DNA from: JAKAWQ01 sp963840545
Lineage (GTDB): Bacteria > Pseudomonadota > Alphaproteobacteria > Acetobacterales > Acetobacteraceae
DNA length: 64,000 nt
Direction: 5' to 3'
NCBI GenBank assembly: GCA_963840545.1
Contig: CAWIZE010000002.1
Coordinates: 1,628,184-1,692,183, forward strand
The notes under the pieces are model-generated. The model had not been told where the DNA came from, searched no databases, and saw only the letters and a list, made by a program, of their open reading frames with translations. The translations under genes and the position numbers were made by a program. Below are positions 26,320 to 34,582 of this stretch, piece by piece (the first letter of the stretch is position 1; the number at the start of each line of letters is the position of its first letter).

Positions 26320-28389
26320 TCAGGCTGCCCGCTCGCGCAGCGCCAGGACGGCGCCGAGCACGACGAGGCCGAAGATGATGTCGCGCGTCGCGTCGGGCAG
26401 CGTCGTGCCGGCGAGCAACGTGGAGAGCGCGGTCAGCAGCAAGACCCCGCCCAACATCCCGAGATAATGGCCGCTTCCGCCCGTGATCAGCGTGCCGCCG
26501 ACGACGACCACCGCGATCGAGGGAAGCAGGTACTCGTCCCCCATGCCGAGGCTCGCCTGGCCGGAGAAACCGGAGAGCAGGATGCCGACCAGCGCGCTGC
26601 AGACCCCCGAGAGCGCGTAGACCCCGATCAGCGTGCCGCCGACGCCGACCGCGGAGAGCCGCGCGACCAGCGCATTGTTGCCGACGGCGTAGATGCGCCG
26701 GCCGAAGACGGTGCGGTCGAGCATGAGAAGGGCGGCGAGCACGAACAGCACCAGGAACCAGACGACCGGCGTCGCGCCCAGGAGATGACCAGTCATGAGC
26801 CAGCGCTCGGCAGGCGAGGCGAACCCGGCCGGCGTGCCGTTGCAATAGACGAGCGCCGCGCCCTGGAGGATGCCGTTCATCGCCAGCGTCATCACGATCG
26901 GCGGCAGCCCGAGCAGGACGATCCCGAGCCCGTTCACCGCCCCGAGCGCCGCGCCGAGCGCGAGGCCGAACGGAACCGCCCAGATCGCGGCGATGTCGGC
27001 GCCGCGGATCAGCCCGGCCGTGAGGATGCCGATGAAGCCGATCATCCATGGAATGGAAAGATCGAGCCCGCCGGTGAGGATGGCCGCGCCCTGGCCGAGG
27101 GCGAGGATGGCGAGGAAGGAGGAGAGGACGAGGAGCGAGTTGAAATAGCCCGCATTGTCGAGCGTCCCGCCGAAGACCGCCTGCGAGACGCCGAGCACGA
27201 TGGCGAACCCGGCATAGGCGGGGAGGACGGTGCGCAGCGCCGCGCGGTGGCGCGCGAGCCACGCGGCGGGCGCAGCCTGGCCGGCGAGGGCGGGCGCCGG
27301 GAGTCTTGGCGGGGCGGATCTGGCGGAGCGAGCCGAAGCGAGCGCGCCGCGCGCGCGCGCGGCGAGCTTGTCGCGCGCGAGCTTGTCGCCCGCGAGCCTG
27401 AGATAGAACGCGATCGGGGAGTGGCGGTTGAGCGAGGCGGCGAGCACCGCCAGCAGGAGGATCGCGCCCTCCGCGACCGAGCTGTAATAGGCGGAGACGT
27501 TCAGCACGAGGAGGATGTTGACGATGATCATCAAGGTATAGGCGCCGACGATAGAGCCCAGGCATCCGCCGCGGCCGCCGCCGAGCAGCGTGCCGCCGAG
27601 CACCACGGCGGCGAAGACCTCGAGCAGCATCGGCCGCCCCACCAGCGGATCGCCCGATCCCGTCTGGGCGGAGATGAAGGCGCCGGCCGCGCCGTAGAAG
27701 AGGCCGGCGAGCGCATAGGCCCAGAACTTCACCCAGGCCGTGCGGATGCCGGCCGCGTGGGCGGCTTCCTCGTCGCTGCCCACCGCATAGAGCCCGACGC
27801 CGAAACGGGAATTCTTGACCAGCCGCCAGACGAGCCCGGCCGCCAGCAGCACGACGAGCGGCGCGGGCAGCAGGTTCGGGATGGCATCGCCGCTGAAGAA
27901 GGCGGCGAAGCCGGGAGCGATCGCGCCACCCGGCTTCTCCATCACCAGCAGCGTCACGCCCTGGACGATGAACATGGTGGAGAGCGTGACGACGATCGAC
28001 TGCATGCGCACGAAGGCGACGAAGAAACCGTTGACCGCGCCGACCAGCGCGCCGACGGCCAGCGCCACGAAGAAGAATGCGACCTGCGAGAGGGGCGAGG
28101 ATCCCATCGTGCTCGCGAGCACGACATTGACGAGCGAGACGACGGCGCCGGTCGAGAGATCGAAGCCGCCGGTGAGGATGACGATGGTCTGCCCCATCGC
28201 CGCGAGCGCCAGCGTCGCCCCGCCCGCGGACATGAAGTGGATCTCGAAATAGCTGAAGGCGCCCGGCGTGATCACGTCCACCGCCAGGAACAGCGCGGCG
28301 AACACCGCGCAGGCGACGATCAGGCCGCGATGGCGGCCGAGCTCCGGGCGCCGGGCAGGGCGCCCCGTGCCGAGCGCCAGCGTGCTCAT
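26320..28389 (-). CDS. Sugar ABC transporter permease, two domains fused
   Basis: 689 residues, about twice the normal RbsC-type length. Both halves are BPD_transp_2 permeases with the same signature blocks: half one has GQTIVILTGGFDLSTGAVVSL and GVGLYAVGSDEEAAHAAGI; half two has GQGAAILTGGLDLSIPWMIGF and GRRIYAVGNNALVARLSAVG. A loop rich in A and R (about 330-370) joins them. Sugar transporters of this class normally use two separate permease chains, so this chain may supply the whole pore. The ATG overlaps the ATPase stop (ATGA). Confidence 0.9.
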   Translation of the reverse strand: MSTLALGTGRPARRPELGRHRGLIVACAVFAALFLAVDVITPGAFSYFEIHFMSAGGATLALAAMGQTIVILTGGFDLSTGAVVSLVNVVLASTMGSSPLSQVAFFFVALAVGALVGAVNGFFVAFVRMQSIVVTLSTMFIVQGVTLLVMEKPGGAIAPGFAAFFSGDAIPNLLPAPLVVLLAAGLVWRLVKNSRFGVGLYAVGSDEEAAHAAGIRTAWVKFWAYALAGLFYGAAGAFISAQTGSGDPLVGRPMLLEVFAAVVLGGTLLGGGRGGCLGSIVGAYTLMIIVNILLVLNVSAYYSSVAEGAILLLAVLAASLNRHSPIAFYLRLAGDKLARDKLAARARGALASARSARSAPPRLPAPALAGQAAPAAWLARHRAALRTVLPAYAGFAIVLGVSQAVFGGTLDNAGYFNSLLVLSSFLAILALGQGAAILTGGLDLSIPWMIGFIGILTAGLIRGADIAAIWAVPFGLALGAALGAVNGLGIVLLGLPPIVMTLAMNGILQGAALVYCNGTPAGFASPAERWLMTGHLLGATPVVWFLVLFVLAALLMLDRTVFGRRIYAVGNNALVARLSAVGVGGTLIGVYALSGVCSALVGILLSGFSGQASLGMGDEYLLPSIAVVVVGGTLITGGSGHYLGMLGGVLLLTALSTLLAGTTLPDATRDIIFGLVVLGAVLALRERAA

Positions 28390-30032
28390 CCGGCGGCGCT
28401 CCGCCGGGCCTCGCCCTCGCCGAGGGCGGCGCGCATGATCGCCTCCTCCTCGATCGCGCCGCCGGCGAGCTCGCAAACGGTGCGGCCTTCGTACATCACC
28501 AGCGCGCGGTCGCACATATTGACGATCTCGGGGATTTCCGTGGAGTGGAAGAGGATCGCGCCGCCGGCATCGGCGAAGGCGCGCATCAGGAGATAGATCT
28601 GGTGCTTGGTGCCGACATCGACGCCGCGCGTCGGGTCGAAGAGAAGGAGGATGCGGCTCTCGGCCAGCAGCCATTTCGCGATCACGAGCTTCTGCTGGTT
28701 GCCCCCGGAGAAAGCGCCGGCGGGCGTGTAGAGCGCGCGCGGATCGACCTCCACTTCCGCGAGCGCGCGGGCGACGGCTTCGGTCTCGCGCGCGACGTCG
28801 ATCACGCCAAAATGGGCGAAGCGGTCGACGATCGGGAGCGAGACGTTGAAGCGCCCCGAGAGCCTGAGGAACAGGCCCTCGGTCTTGCGATCCTCCGGCA
28901 CCAGGCTGATGCCGATGCGGCTGCGGATGGCGTCGCGCGGCGAGGCCAGCACCACCGCGCGCCCGTCGACGAGCAGCCGCCCGGCGGCGAGCGGGGCCAT
29001 GCCGAAGCAGGCGAGGAAGAGCTCCTGCTGACCCATTCCCTGCAGGCCGGCGATGCCGAGGATCTCGCCGGGATGAAGGGAAAAACTCGCGTCGCGGAGT
29101 TTTCCCCCAGTCGCGATGGACTCCGCGCCGAGCGCGGCCGTGCCGGCGGCAGGCGGCGCGGTGGGGCGGGCGGGAAAGGTGCTGGCGAGCGAGCGGCCGA
29201 TGATCATCCGGATCACCTCGTCGTCGCTCGCCGCCGCGACGTCGGCCGTGCCGATCGTCCGGCCGTTGCGCAGCACGGTGAGGCGATCGCAGAAGCGGCG
29301 CACCTCGCGGATCCGGTGGGTGATGAAGACGATCGTCACCGCCGCGGATCGGAGCGAGGCGATCCGCTCGGCGAGCCAGTCGATGTCGCGGCCGGAGAGG
29401 CTCGAGGTCGGCTCGTCGAGCAGCAGGATGCGCGGGCGGCGAAGCAGGGCGCGCGCGATCTCGATCTTTTGCCGCGTGGCGAGCTCGAGATCGCGGATCT
29501 CGGCCCGCGGATCGATATCGCCGAGGCCGATCGCGGCGAGATGCTCCACGACGATTCGTTCGCCCTGCCGCCTTCGGAGCTGGCCGAACGGGCCGCGCGG
29601 CGGGCTCGGGATCAGCATGTTCTCGGTGACCGTGAGGTCGCGGACCAGGGTGAGCTCCTGGAACGCGGTCGCGATGCCATGGCGGCGCGCGGCCGCCGGG
29701 CTCGCCAGCGCGGCGCGCCTGCCGGCGAGCGCGATCTCGCCTTCATCGGGCGCGAGGAGGCCGGAGAGCAGCTTCACCATCGTCGACTTGCCGGCGCCGT
29801 TCTCGCCGAGCAGGGCGTGCACCTCGCCGGCGGCGACGCTGAACGAGGCCTCCTTCAGCGCGACCGTCGCGCCGAAGGATTTCGTCACGCCCCGGACTTC
29901 GAGGGCCGGCGGATGCGCCACCCGAGGCAAGCCGGATGCAGGCGGGAGGATTGCGGCATGACGCCCCCACGCGTCCCCCCGCTCAGCCCCCCGCTCAGCC
30001 CCCCGCTTAGCCCCCCGCTCAGCCAAGATCAT
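28386..30032 (-). CDS. Sugar ABC transporter ATPase (RbsA/MglA type)
   Basis: 548 residues with two ABC domains. The first has Walker A GENGAGKST, a degenerate signature region (DLELATRQKIEIARALL) and Walker B ILLLDEPTSSLSG. The second has the Q-loop-like LVPEDRKTEGL and the signature FSGGNQQKLVIAKWLL; its Walker A is degenerate (GLQGMGQQE), as usual for this family. It energises sugar import. ATG 30032 overlaps the binding-protein stop by 4 bases. The first ~30 residues are non-conserved and encoded partly by a 12-bp tandem repeat (AERG units). The true functional start could be later. Confidence 0.9.
   Translation of the reverse strand: MILAERGAKRGAERGAERGDAWGRHAAILPPASGLPRVAHPPALEVRGVTKSFGATVALKEASFSVAAGEVHALLGENGAGKSTMVKLLSGLLAPDEGEIALAGRRAALASPAAARRHGIATAFQELTLVRDLTVTENMLIPSPPRGPFGQLRRRQGERIVVEHLAAIGLGDIDPRAEIRDLELATRQKIEIARALLRRPRILLLDEPTSSLSGRDIDWLAERIASLRSAAVTIVFITHRIREVRRFCDRLTVLRNGRTIGTADVAAASDDEVIRMIIGRSLASTFPARPTAPPAAGTAALGAESIATGGKLRDASFSLHPGEILGIAGLQGMGQQELFLACFGMAPLAAGRLLVDGRAVVLASPRDAIRSRIGISLVPEDRKTEGLFLRLSGRFNVSLPIVDRFAHFGVIDVARETEAVARALAEVEVDPRALYTPAGAFSGGNQQKLVIAKWLLAESRILLLFDPTRGVDVGTKHQIYLLMRAFADAGGAILFHSTEIPEIVNMCDRALVMYEGRTVCELAGGAIEEEAIMRAALGEGEARRSAAG
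29974..30021 (-). repeat. 12-bp in-frame tandem repeat at ATPase start, 4 units
   Basis: Four units of CTGAGCGGGGGG (minus strand, one with CTAAGC) lie directly after the ATG of the ATPase gene. They encode AERG/AKRG repeats. Confidence 0.92.
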
Positions 30033-31168
30033 TGCTCGGGCGTGCCGTTCAGGGCAGCCTTCAGCCCGACCTCCGGCGTGTCGGGCGAGTAGATCGAGGC
30101 GAACCATCCCGGATTGCCGATGATCGCCGGCTGGAAGACGTTGCAGCCCGCCTGCATCTCCTGCCAGGTGCCCGCGGTGCAGAGCCTGGCGGTCGCGCTG
30201 GTCACGATCGGCAGCGGCAGCTTGGTGAATTTGGGCACCGTCTTGCCCTCGAGGACATCGACCGCGAGCTTGAGCGCGAGGGCGCCGGAATAGGGCGGCG
30301 AGGCATAGGAGATGCTGGGCTGGCCCATCGGGGTGTAGGTGCCGTGCGCGCCCTGGACGCCGGTGTCGCCCACCGGCAGCATCTGGATGCGGTGGCCGTT
30401 GGAGCCTTCGCCGGCGCAGGGCTTGAGCTTGTCGTCGGCGATGCCGGCCTCTTTTTCCATGGCAGCCGCGGTGTAGCAGCCGACCTGCATCCAGAGCCCG
30501 TCGATCTCGCTCCAGGGATGGGTGGTGAGGATCTTGGTGAGCTCGGTGCGCGCGACGGCCTGGCTCCACATGCCGACGCCTTCGGAAATGACGTGGATGG
30601 CGGGATATTTCGCGAACACGGCCTTGGCGGCCGCGGTGCGCTGGGTGTCGACCGAGGTGCCGGGCACGCCGGTGATGACGACGATGTTGCCGCGGCCGCC
30701 GATCGCCTTGGCGAGCCACTCGGCGGTGACGCGCCCGGCCTCGAGCTGGTCGATATGCACGTTGTAGGCGCAAGGCTCGGTGATCTCGGCGTCGTAGGCG
30801 ATGATCACCACGTGGCGCGCGCAGGCGCTCTTCACCACCTGGTTGAGCGCGGTCGGCGAGATCGGATAGACGACGATCGCCTGCGCGCCCTCCTGGACCA
30901 TGGCGTTGATCTGCTGGATCTGGCGCTGCGCGTTGGGGCCGGCGACCTGGACCTGGAGGCTGACGCGATCGGCGTAATCCTTCGCGGCGGCCATGGCTTT
31001 CACCATGTTCGCCGCCTCGGCCTGCCAGTCATTGCCGATATAGCTCATCGACAGGAAGATTTTGTACTTTTTGCCGGCGGCCTCAGCCTGGTGCGCGACC
31101 GCGACGAGCCCAAAAGCGACGATCCCCAGGGCGATCGCCACGGCGCGCAAGCTGCCTCTCCATCTCAC
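30029..31168 (-). CDS. Sugar ABC transporter periplasmic binding protein
   Basis: 379 residues. The signal peptide is SLRAVAIALGIVAFGLVAVA with cleavage after HQAEA. The mature protein is a type I periplasmic binding protein (Peripla_BP_4): KIFLSMSYIGNDWQAEAANM, QEGAQAIVVYPISPTALNQV, GRGNIVVITGVPGTS. Extra cysteines (SACARH, EPCAYN, RLCTAG, AGCNVF) may form disulfides. The GTG at 31168 is chosen because AGGAGG lies 8 bases upstream and the signal peptide begins there. It heads the import operon and is divergent from the GntR gene. Confidence 0.9.
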   Translation of the reverse strand: MRWRGSLRAVAIALGIVAFGLVAVAHQAEAAGKKYKIFLSMSYIGNDWQAEAANMVKAMAAAKDYADRVSLQVQVAGPNAQRQIQQINAMVQEGAQAIVVYPISPTALNQVVKSACARHVVIIAYDAEITEPCAYNVHIDQLEAGRVTAEWLAKAIGGRGNIVVITGVPGTSVDTQRTAAAKAVFAKYPAIHVISEGVGMWSQAVARTELTKILTTHPWSEIDGLWMQVGCYTAAAMEKEAGIADDKLKPCAGEGSNGHRIQMLPVGDTGVQGAHGTYTPMGQPSISYASPPYSGALALKLAVDVLEGKTVPKFTKLPLPIVTSATARLCTAGTWQEMQAGCNVFQPAIIGNPGWFASIYSPDTPEVGLKAALNGTPEQ

Positions 31169-31258
31169 GGGTGTTTCCTCCTGTTCCGAAGCGCCGCGGG
31201 GAGAAGCGGCGTGGACACGCCGGCCCTTGGGGGACGGCATTTTTCTCTCGACACGAGT

Positions 31259-31273
31259 TTGATCATAGATCAA
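31259..31273. promoter_or_regulatory. Palindromic operator between SBP and GntR genes
   Basis: Perfect inverted repeat TTGATC-ATA-GATCAA in the divergent intergenic region, about 90 bases upstream of the binding-protein start and just before the regulator start. FCD-type GntR proteins bind short palindromes of this size, so it is the likely operator for both genes. Confidence 0.65.
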
Positions 31274-31307
31274 GGATCATGGGACATGCAAGCGGCCGTT
31301 GGCGGCC

Positions 31308-32036
31308 ATGGAACGCGAAGGACGCAACGAGGGCGTGATGCAGGACATTGTTGGGCGGGAGACGGGAGGCAGCGCGGAGAGAAGGCTGCCGCTCAGCCCG
31401 GTCGATCGCGAAACGGTGCAGGACCGCGTCTATCGCCGGATCCGGGAGATGATCCTGAACGGCGAGATCGAGCCCGGACAGACCGTCACCATCCCGGGCC
31501 TCTCCGCGGCGTTCCAGGTGAGCGCCATGCCGGTGCGCGAGGCGCTGCGCCGGCTGATGGCGGAGCAGGCGCTGATGGTCGTCTCGGGCCGCTCGGTCGG
31601 GATCCCGGCGCTGACGCGCGCCCGGCTCGCCGATCTCAGGCGCGTGCGCCGCGAGGTCGAAGGGCTGGCGATGGCCTGGGCGGCGGAGCGCGTCGGCGCG
31701 GCCGAATTGCGGCGGCTTGCCGAGATGGTGAGCGAGATGCAACGGGCGGCGGACGCGCGCGACGGCCGGCGCTACGTGCCGGCCAACCACGATTTTCATT
31801 TCACCATCTACCGCGCGGCGGGATCGCCGACATTGCTCAGCATCATCGAATCGCTCTGGCTGCAGATCGGGCCCTATTTCCACGTGCTGCGCGCCTCGGA
31901 GAACTGGCACGCCGCCAACGCGCGCCACCGCAGCATGCTCGAGGCGCTCGGGCGGGGCGATGGCGCCGGCGCGGCCGATGCGCTTCAGCGCGATATCGAC
32001 GAGGCGGCGGCGGCGCTGGAGGTGCTGCTCGGCTGA
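31308..32036 (+). CDS. GntR-family regulator, FCD (FadR) subfamily
   Basis: 242 residues. The N-terminal winged helix is VYRRIREMILNGEIEPGQTV, then LSAAFQVSAMPVREALRRLM. The C-terminal all-helical FCD domain carries the metal-binding NHDFHFTIYRAAG and NARHRSMLEALGRGD. Such regulators usually repress an adjacent sugar-acid or amino-acid catabolic operon and are released by a pathway intermediate. Possible starts are TTG 31299, ATG 31308 and ATG 31338; the last also has a GAGGG upstream. The divergent position and the palindrome at 31259 point to the ABC transporter/BKACE locus as target. Confidence 0.9.
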   Translation: MEREGRNEGVMQDIVGRETGGSAERRLPLSPVDRETVQDRVYRRIREMILNGEIEPGQTVTIPGLSAAFQVSAMPVREALRRLMAEQALMVVSGRSVGIPALTRARLADLRRVRREVEGLAMAWAAERVGAAELRRLAEMVSEMQRAADARDGRRYVPANHDFHFTIYRAAGSPTLLSIIESLWLQIGPYFHVLRASENWHAANARHRSMLEALGRGDGAGAADALQRDIDEAAAALEVLLG

Positions 32037-32194
32037 GAGGTCCGGACCGGAGCGTGATGATTTTTGATCATCGCGCCCGGCGTTTTGTCCTGGGTGTTGC
32101 TTGGGGTTCTGTTTTGGGCCTGGTTTTGGCGGTCAACGTCTTGGCTCCGGCGGAGCGCTCCGATTTTTCCGCCGGAAGCCATGTCGATGTAAGC

Positions 32195-32460
32195 CGCCGC
32201 ATGGGCCGCCGCATGGGCCGCAGATCGTGCGGATCGCGTCCGCGCTCAGCACGATCACCGGCTGGATGACGAGCGGATTGCAGCTGTTCCCCGCGGCGTC
32301 CTCATAGGGCTGGCCGAGCAGGCATGGATGCGCGCCGACGACGCCGCTGGTTAGGAACGCGGTGACGCTGAGCTTCGGCCACGGGGCGAGGTCCTCGCGC
32401 ACGACGAACGCGATTTTCGTGTCGAAGATCTCTATTTTTCCCCGTTGGATCGCAATGCGG
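32195..32460 (-). pseudogene. DUF2000-family remnant
   Basis: The minus strand encodes KIAFVVREDLAPWPKLSVTA followed by FLTSGVV, GQPYEDAAGN and PLVIQPVIVLSAD. This is the N-terminal two thirds of a DUF2000-type protein (~140 residues in full). No start codon precedes it in a plausible place, and after VLSADAIRTI the frame enters unrelated low-complexity sequence. Function of the family is unknown. Together with 32037-32485 it forms a non-coding stretch between GntR and the cellulase gene. Confidence 0.65.
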
Positions 32461-32485
32461 GCCCTCGCCGAGGCGGCGAAGCGGC

Positions 32486-33616
32486 TCAGCCGCGGCGATC
32501 GCGCGCCGCGATGCCGACGAGCATGGCCAGCGCGGCCGAATAGTAGGAGGCGGTCATGGCCCCTGGGATCGCCGCCGGCGGGACGGGATCGCCGATCGGC
32601 GCGCCGCTCCATACCGAGCGCGCGAATTGCGCCACGGCCTGCATGCCCGGGAGGGCGGGATAGGCGGCGCGCGCGTCGTCGCGAAGATCGATCCAGGCCG
32701 GCGTGCGCGGCGGGGGGAAATCGCTCCAGAAGGCGAGGAAGCCGGCCTCGACATTGGGCAGGCGGATATCGCCCCAGGCGAGGTTGAGCGGCACGCGGAT
32801 CGCGTCATAGGAGAAGCGGGGCGGCCAGGCGGCGGCCGGCGCCAGAGCGCCGTTCGCGCGGGCGACCGCGAGCCAGTCCGGCGGCAGCCGCCAGCGCCCG
32901 AACCGCCCCTCGTCGATCAGCGCCTTGCCGTCCGCGACGAGCGGGGCCCAGAGCGGCGAGGGCGCCCGGCCGGCCAGCTCCGCGAGGGCGGGAAACACGT
33001 AGTAGGAAGGATTGACCACCGCGCCCTCCGGCCGTTCGAACCCCGCAGCGCCCGGCAGCAGCAGCAGGCGCGCACCCACCGGGCGGACGGTCAGGCGCAG
33101 GATGTCCCGCGCGATCGCTGCCGAAGCGGCGGCGCGGTCCGGTTCGCCCCAGCGCCGCGCCGCGAGCGCGAGGGCATAGGCGATCAGGAGGTCCCCGTCG
33201 GTCGCGTTGTTGAGGTCGGCAACCGGTCTGGCCGCGCCCGGGACATAGCGCCAGGCGTGGAGCGCGTCGGCCGGGCGCTTCAGGGTGCGCGAGGTCCAGC
33301 CGAGGATCAGCTCGAAGCTCGCCGGATCGTCGCAGGCGAGGGCGAAGAGCAGGCCGTAGCCCTGGCCCTCGCTGTGCGAGATGCCGCCATTGCCGGTATC
33401 GACCACCCGCCCGTCAGGGGCGAGGTAGAGCGCCTTGAACCGCGCCCAAGCCACGGCGAGAGCCTCCGCGACGGCGGCCGCGGCAGGCGGGCCGGCGAGC
33501 GCGCCCGCGAGGCCGCCGGTGAGGCCACCGGTGAGGAGCATGCGCCGGCCGAGCGCCCGCCCGCGCGCGGTCATCCGGGGCGGCGGGCGGGCCGGCGATC
33601 GCTGCATGACGGACAT
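32486..33616 (-). CDS. Glycoside hydrolase family 8 (endoglucanase-like)
   Basis: 376 residues. A twin-arginine-like leader (GRRMLLTGGLTGGLAGALAG) is followed by the GH8 catalytic fold. The acid glutamate is in GGISHSEGQGYGLLFALA, the base aspartate in LNNATDGDLLIAYALALA, and FSYDAIRVPLNLAWGD is conserved. GH8 enzymes of this kind (CMCax/BcsZ) cut beta-1,4-glucans in the periplasm and often accompany cellulose synthase. No bcs genes are present here, so the role may be free-standing. ATG 33607 is an alternative start. Confidence 0.88.
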   Translation of the reverse strand: MSVMQRSPARPPPRMTARGRALGRRMLLTGGLTGGLAGALAGPPAAAAVAEALAVAWARFKALYLAPDGRVVDTGNGGISHSEGQGYGLLFALACDDPASFELILGWTSRTLKRPADALHAWRYVPGAARPVADLNNATDGDLLIAYALALAARRWGEPDRAAASAAIARDILRLTVRPVGARLLLLPGAAGFERPEGAVVNPSYYVFPALAELAGRAPSPLWAPLVADGKALIDEGRFGRWRLPPDWLAVARANGALAPAAAWPPRFSYDAIRVPLNLAWGDIRLPNVEAGFLAFWSDFPPPRTPAWIDLRDDARAAYPALPGMQAVAQFARSVWSGAPIGDPVPPAAIPGAMTASYYSAALAMLVGIAARDRRG

Positions 33617-33741
33617 CGTACGCCGAGCAAAGCATATCGGCGCCAAGTTTTCGTAAACCCGGCCCCGGCCCGGATGTGTGGGCATTCCACCGCCGGGCGG
33701 CGTATGGTCCCGTCCGGTCGGGCAGGGCAGGGGAGGATCGC

Positions 33742-34494
33742 GTGGGCGGACGCATCGAGATTTTCGAGGATCCGCAGGCGCTCGCGCGCCACGTCGCCGG
33801 GTGGATGACGGCGGCGGCCAGGGAAGCGACAACAGCGGCCGAGGGCGGCTTCCGCATCTGCCTCTCCGGCGGCTCGACGCCGCGGCTGCTCTACCAGACG
33901 CTGGCCTCGGGTGAATTGGAGAAAAAATTTCCGTGGCAGCGCGTCTCCTGGTACTGGGGCGACGAGCGCTTCGTTGCCTACGACGACCCGGAGAGCAACT
34001 ACCGGATGGCGCGCGAGGCGATGCTCGCCCACGTGCCGGTGCCTCGGGAAAAAATCCATCCGATGCCGGTGGACGGCGCGCCCGAGGAGGCGGCGCGCCG
34101 CTACGAGCTTCTGTTGCAGGACGAGTACGGCGGCGGCAGGCTCGATCGGGCGCGGCCGCTGTTCGACATCATGCTGCTCGGGCTTGGCCCCGATGGGCAC
34201 ACGGCATCGTTGATCCCGGGCGAGCCGGTGCTGGAGGAGCGGGAGCGATGGGTCGCCGCCGTCTCGCACGGCAGGCCGGAGGTCCGGATCACGCTCACCT
34301 ATCCGCCGATCGAGAGCAGCCGGCAGGTCGCGTTCCTGGTCACCGGCGAGGAGAAGGCGGCGATCCTGGCCGAGATCCAGGCAGGCGGGAGCCGGGTTCC
34401 GGCCGCCCGGCTCCGGCCGGTGGGCGCGCTCACCTGGTTCGTCGACCGCGCGGCGGCGTCGCGGCTGCCCATAGCCGGGACCGGCGCGGCCTGA
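33742..34494 (+). CDS. pgl: 6-phosphogluconolactonase
   Basis: 250 residues of the DevB/Pgl type, hydrolysing 6-phosphogluconolactone in the oxidative pentose phosphate pathway. Family motifs are ICLSGGSTPRLLYQTLASGE, WYWGDERFVAYDDPESNYRM and the LGLGPDGHTASLIPG block. The GTG at 33742 follows GGGGAGG by a normal spacing and sits at the start of homology. No zwf or edd is adjacent. The next gene downstream is an aldehyde dehydrogenase 88 bases away. Confidence 0.93.
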   Translation: MGGRIEIFEDPQALARHVAGWMTAAAREATTAAEGGFRICLSGGSTPRLLYQTLASGELEKKFPWQRVSWYWGDERFVAYDDPESNYRMAREAMLAHVPVPREKIHPMPVDGAPEEAARRYELLLQDEYGGGRLDRARPLFDIMLLGLGPDGHTASLIPGEPVLEERERWVAAVSHGRPEVRITLTYPPIESSRQVAFLVTGEEKAAILAEIQAGGSRVPAARLRPVGALTWFVDRAAASRLPIAGTGAA

Positions 34495-34582
34495 GCGCAG
34501 GTGGACAGCAACGGGGACCGATCGCTATATTTGGCGGAACATATCGACGATCAAAACAAATCGACGCGAAGGGGGCGTTCCG

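Noticed and set aside
26467..28596. A 709-codon plus-strand frame opposite the fused permease.
   Set aside because: Composition (D, R, E, H, Q-rich, no hydrophobic core) is that of an antisense shadow. The minus strand encodes a clear permease.
32056..32072. GATGAT-TTTTG-ATCATC inverted repeat after the GntR gene.
   Set aside because: Short and with no T-run following the stem. It could be a weak operator or terminator but is not supported enough to annotate.
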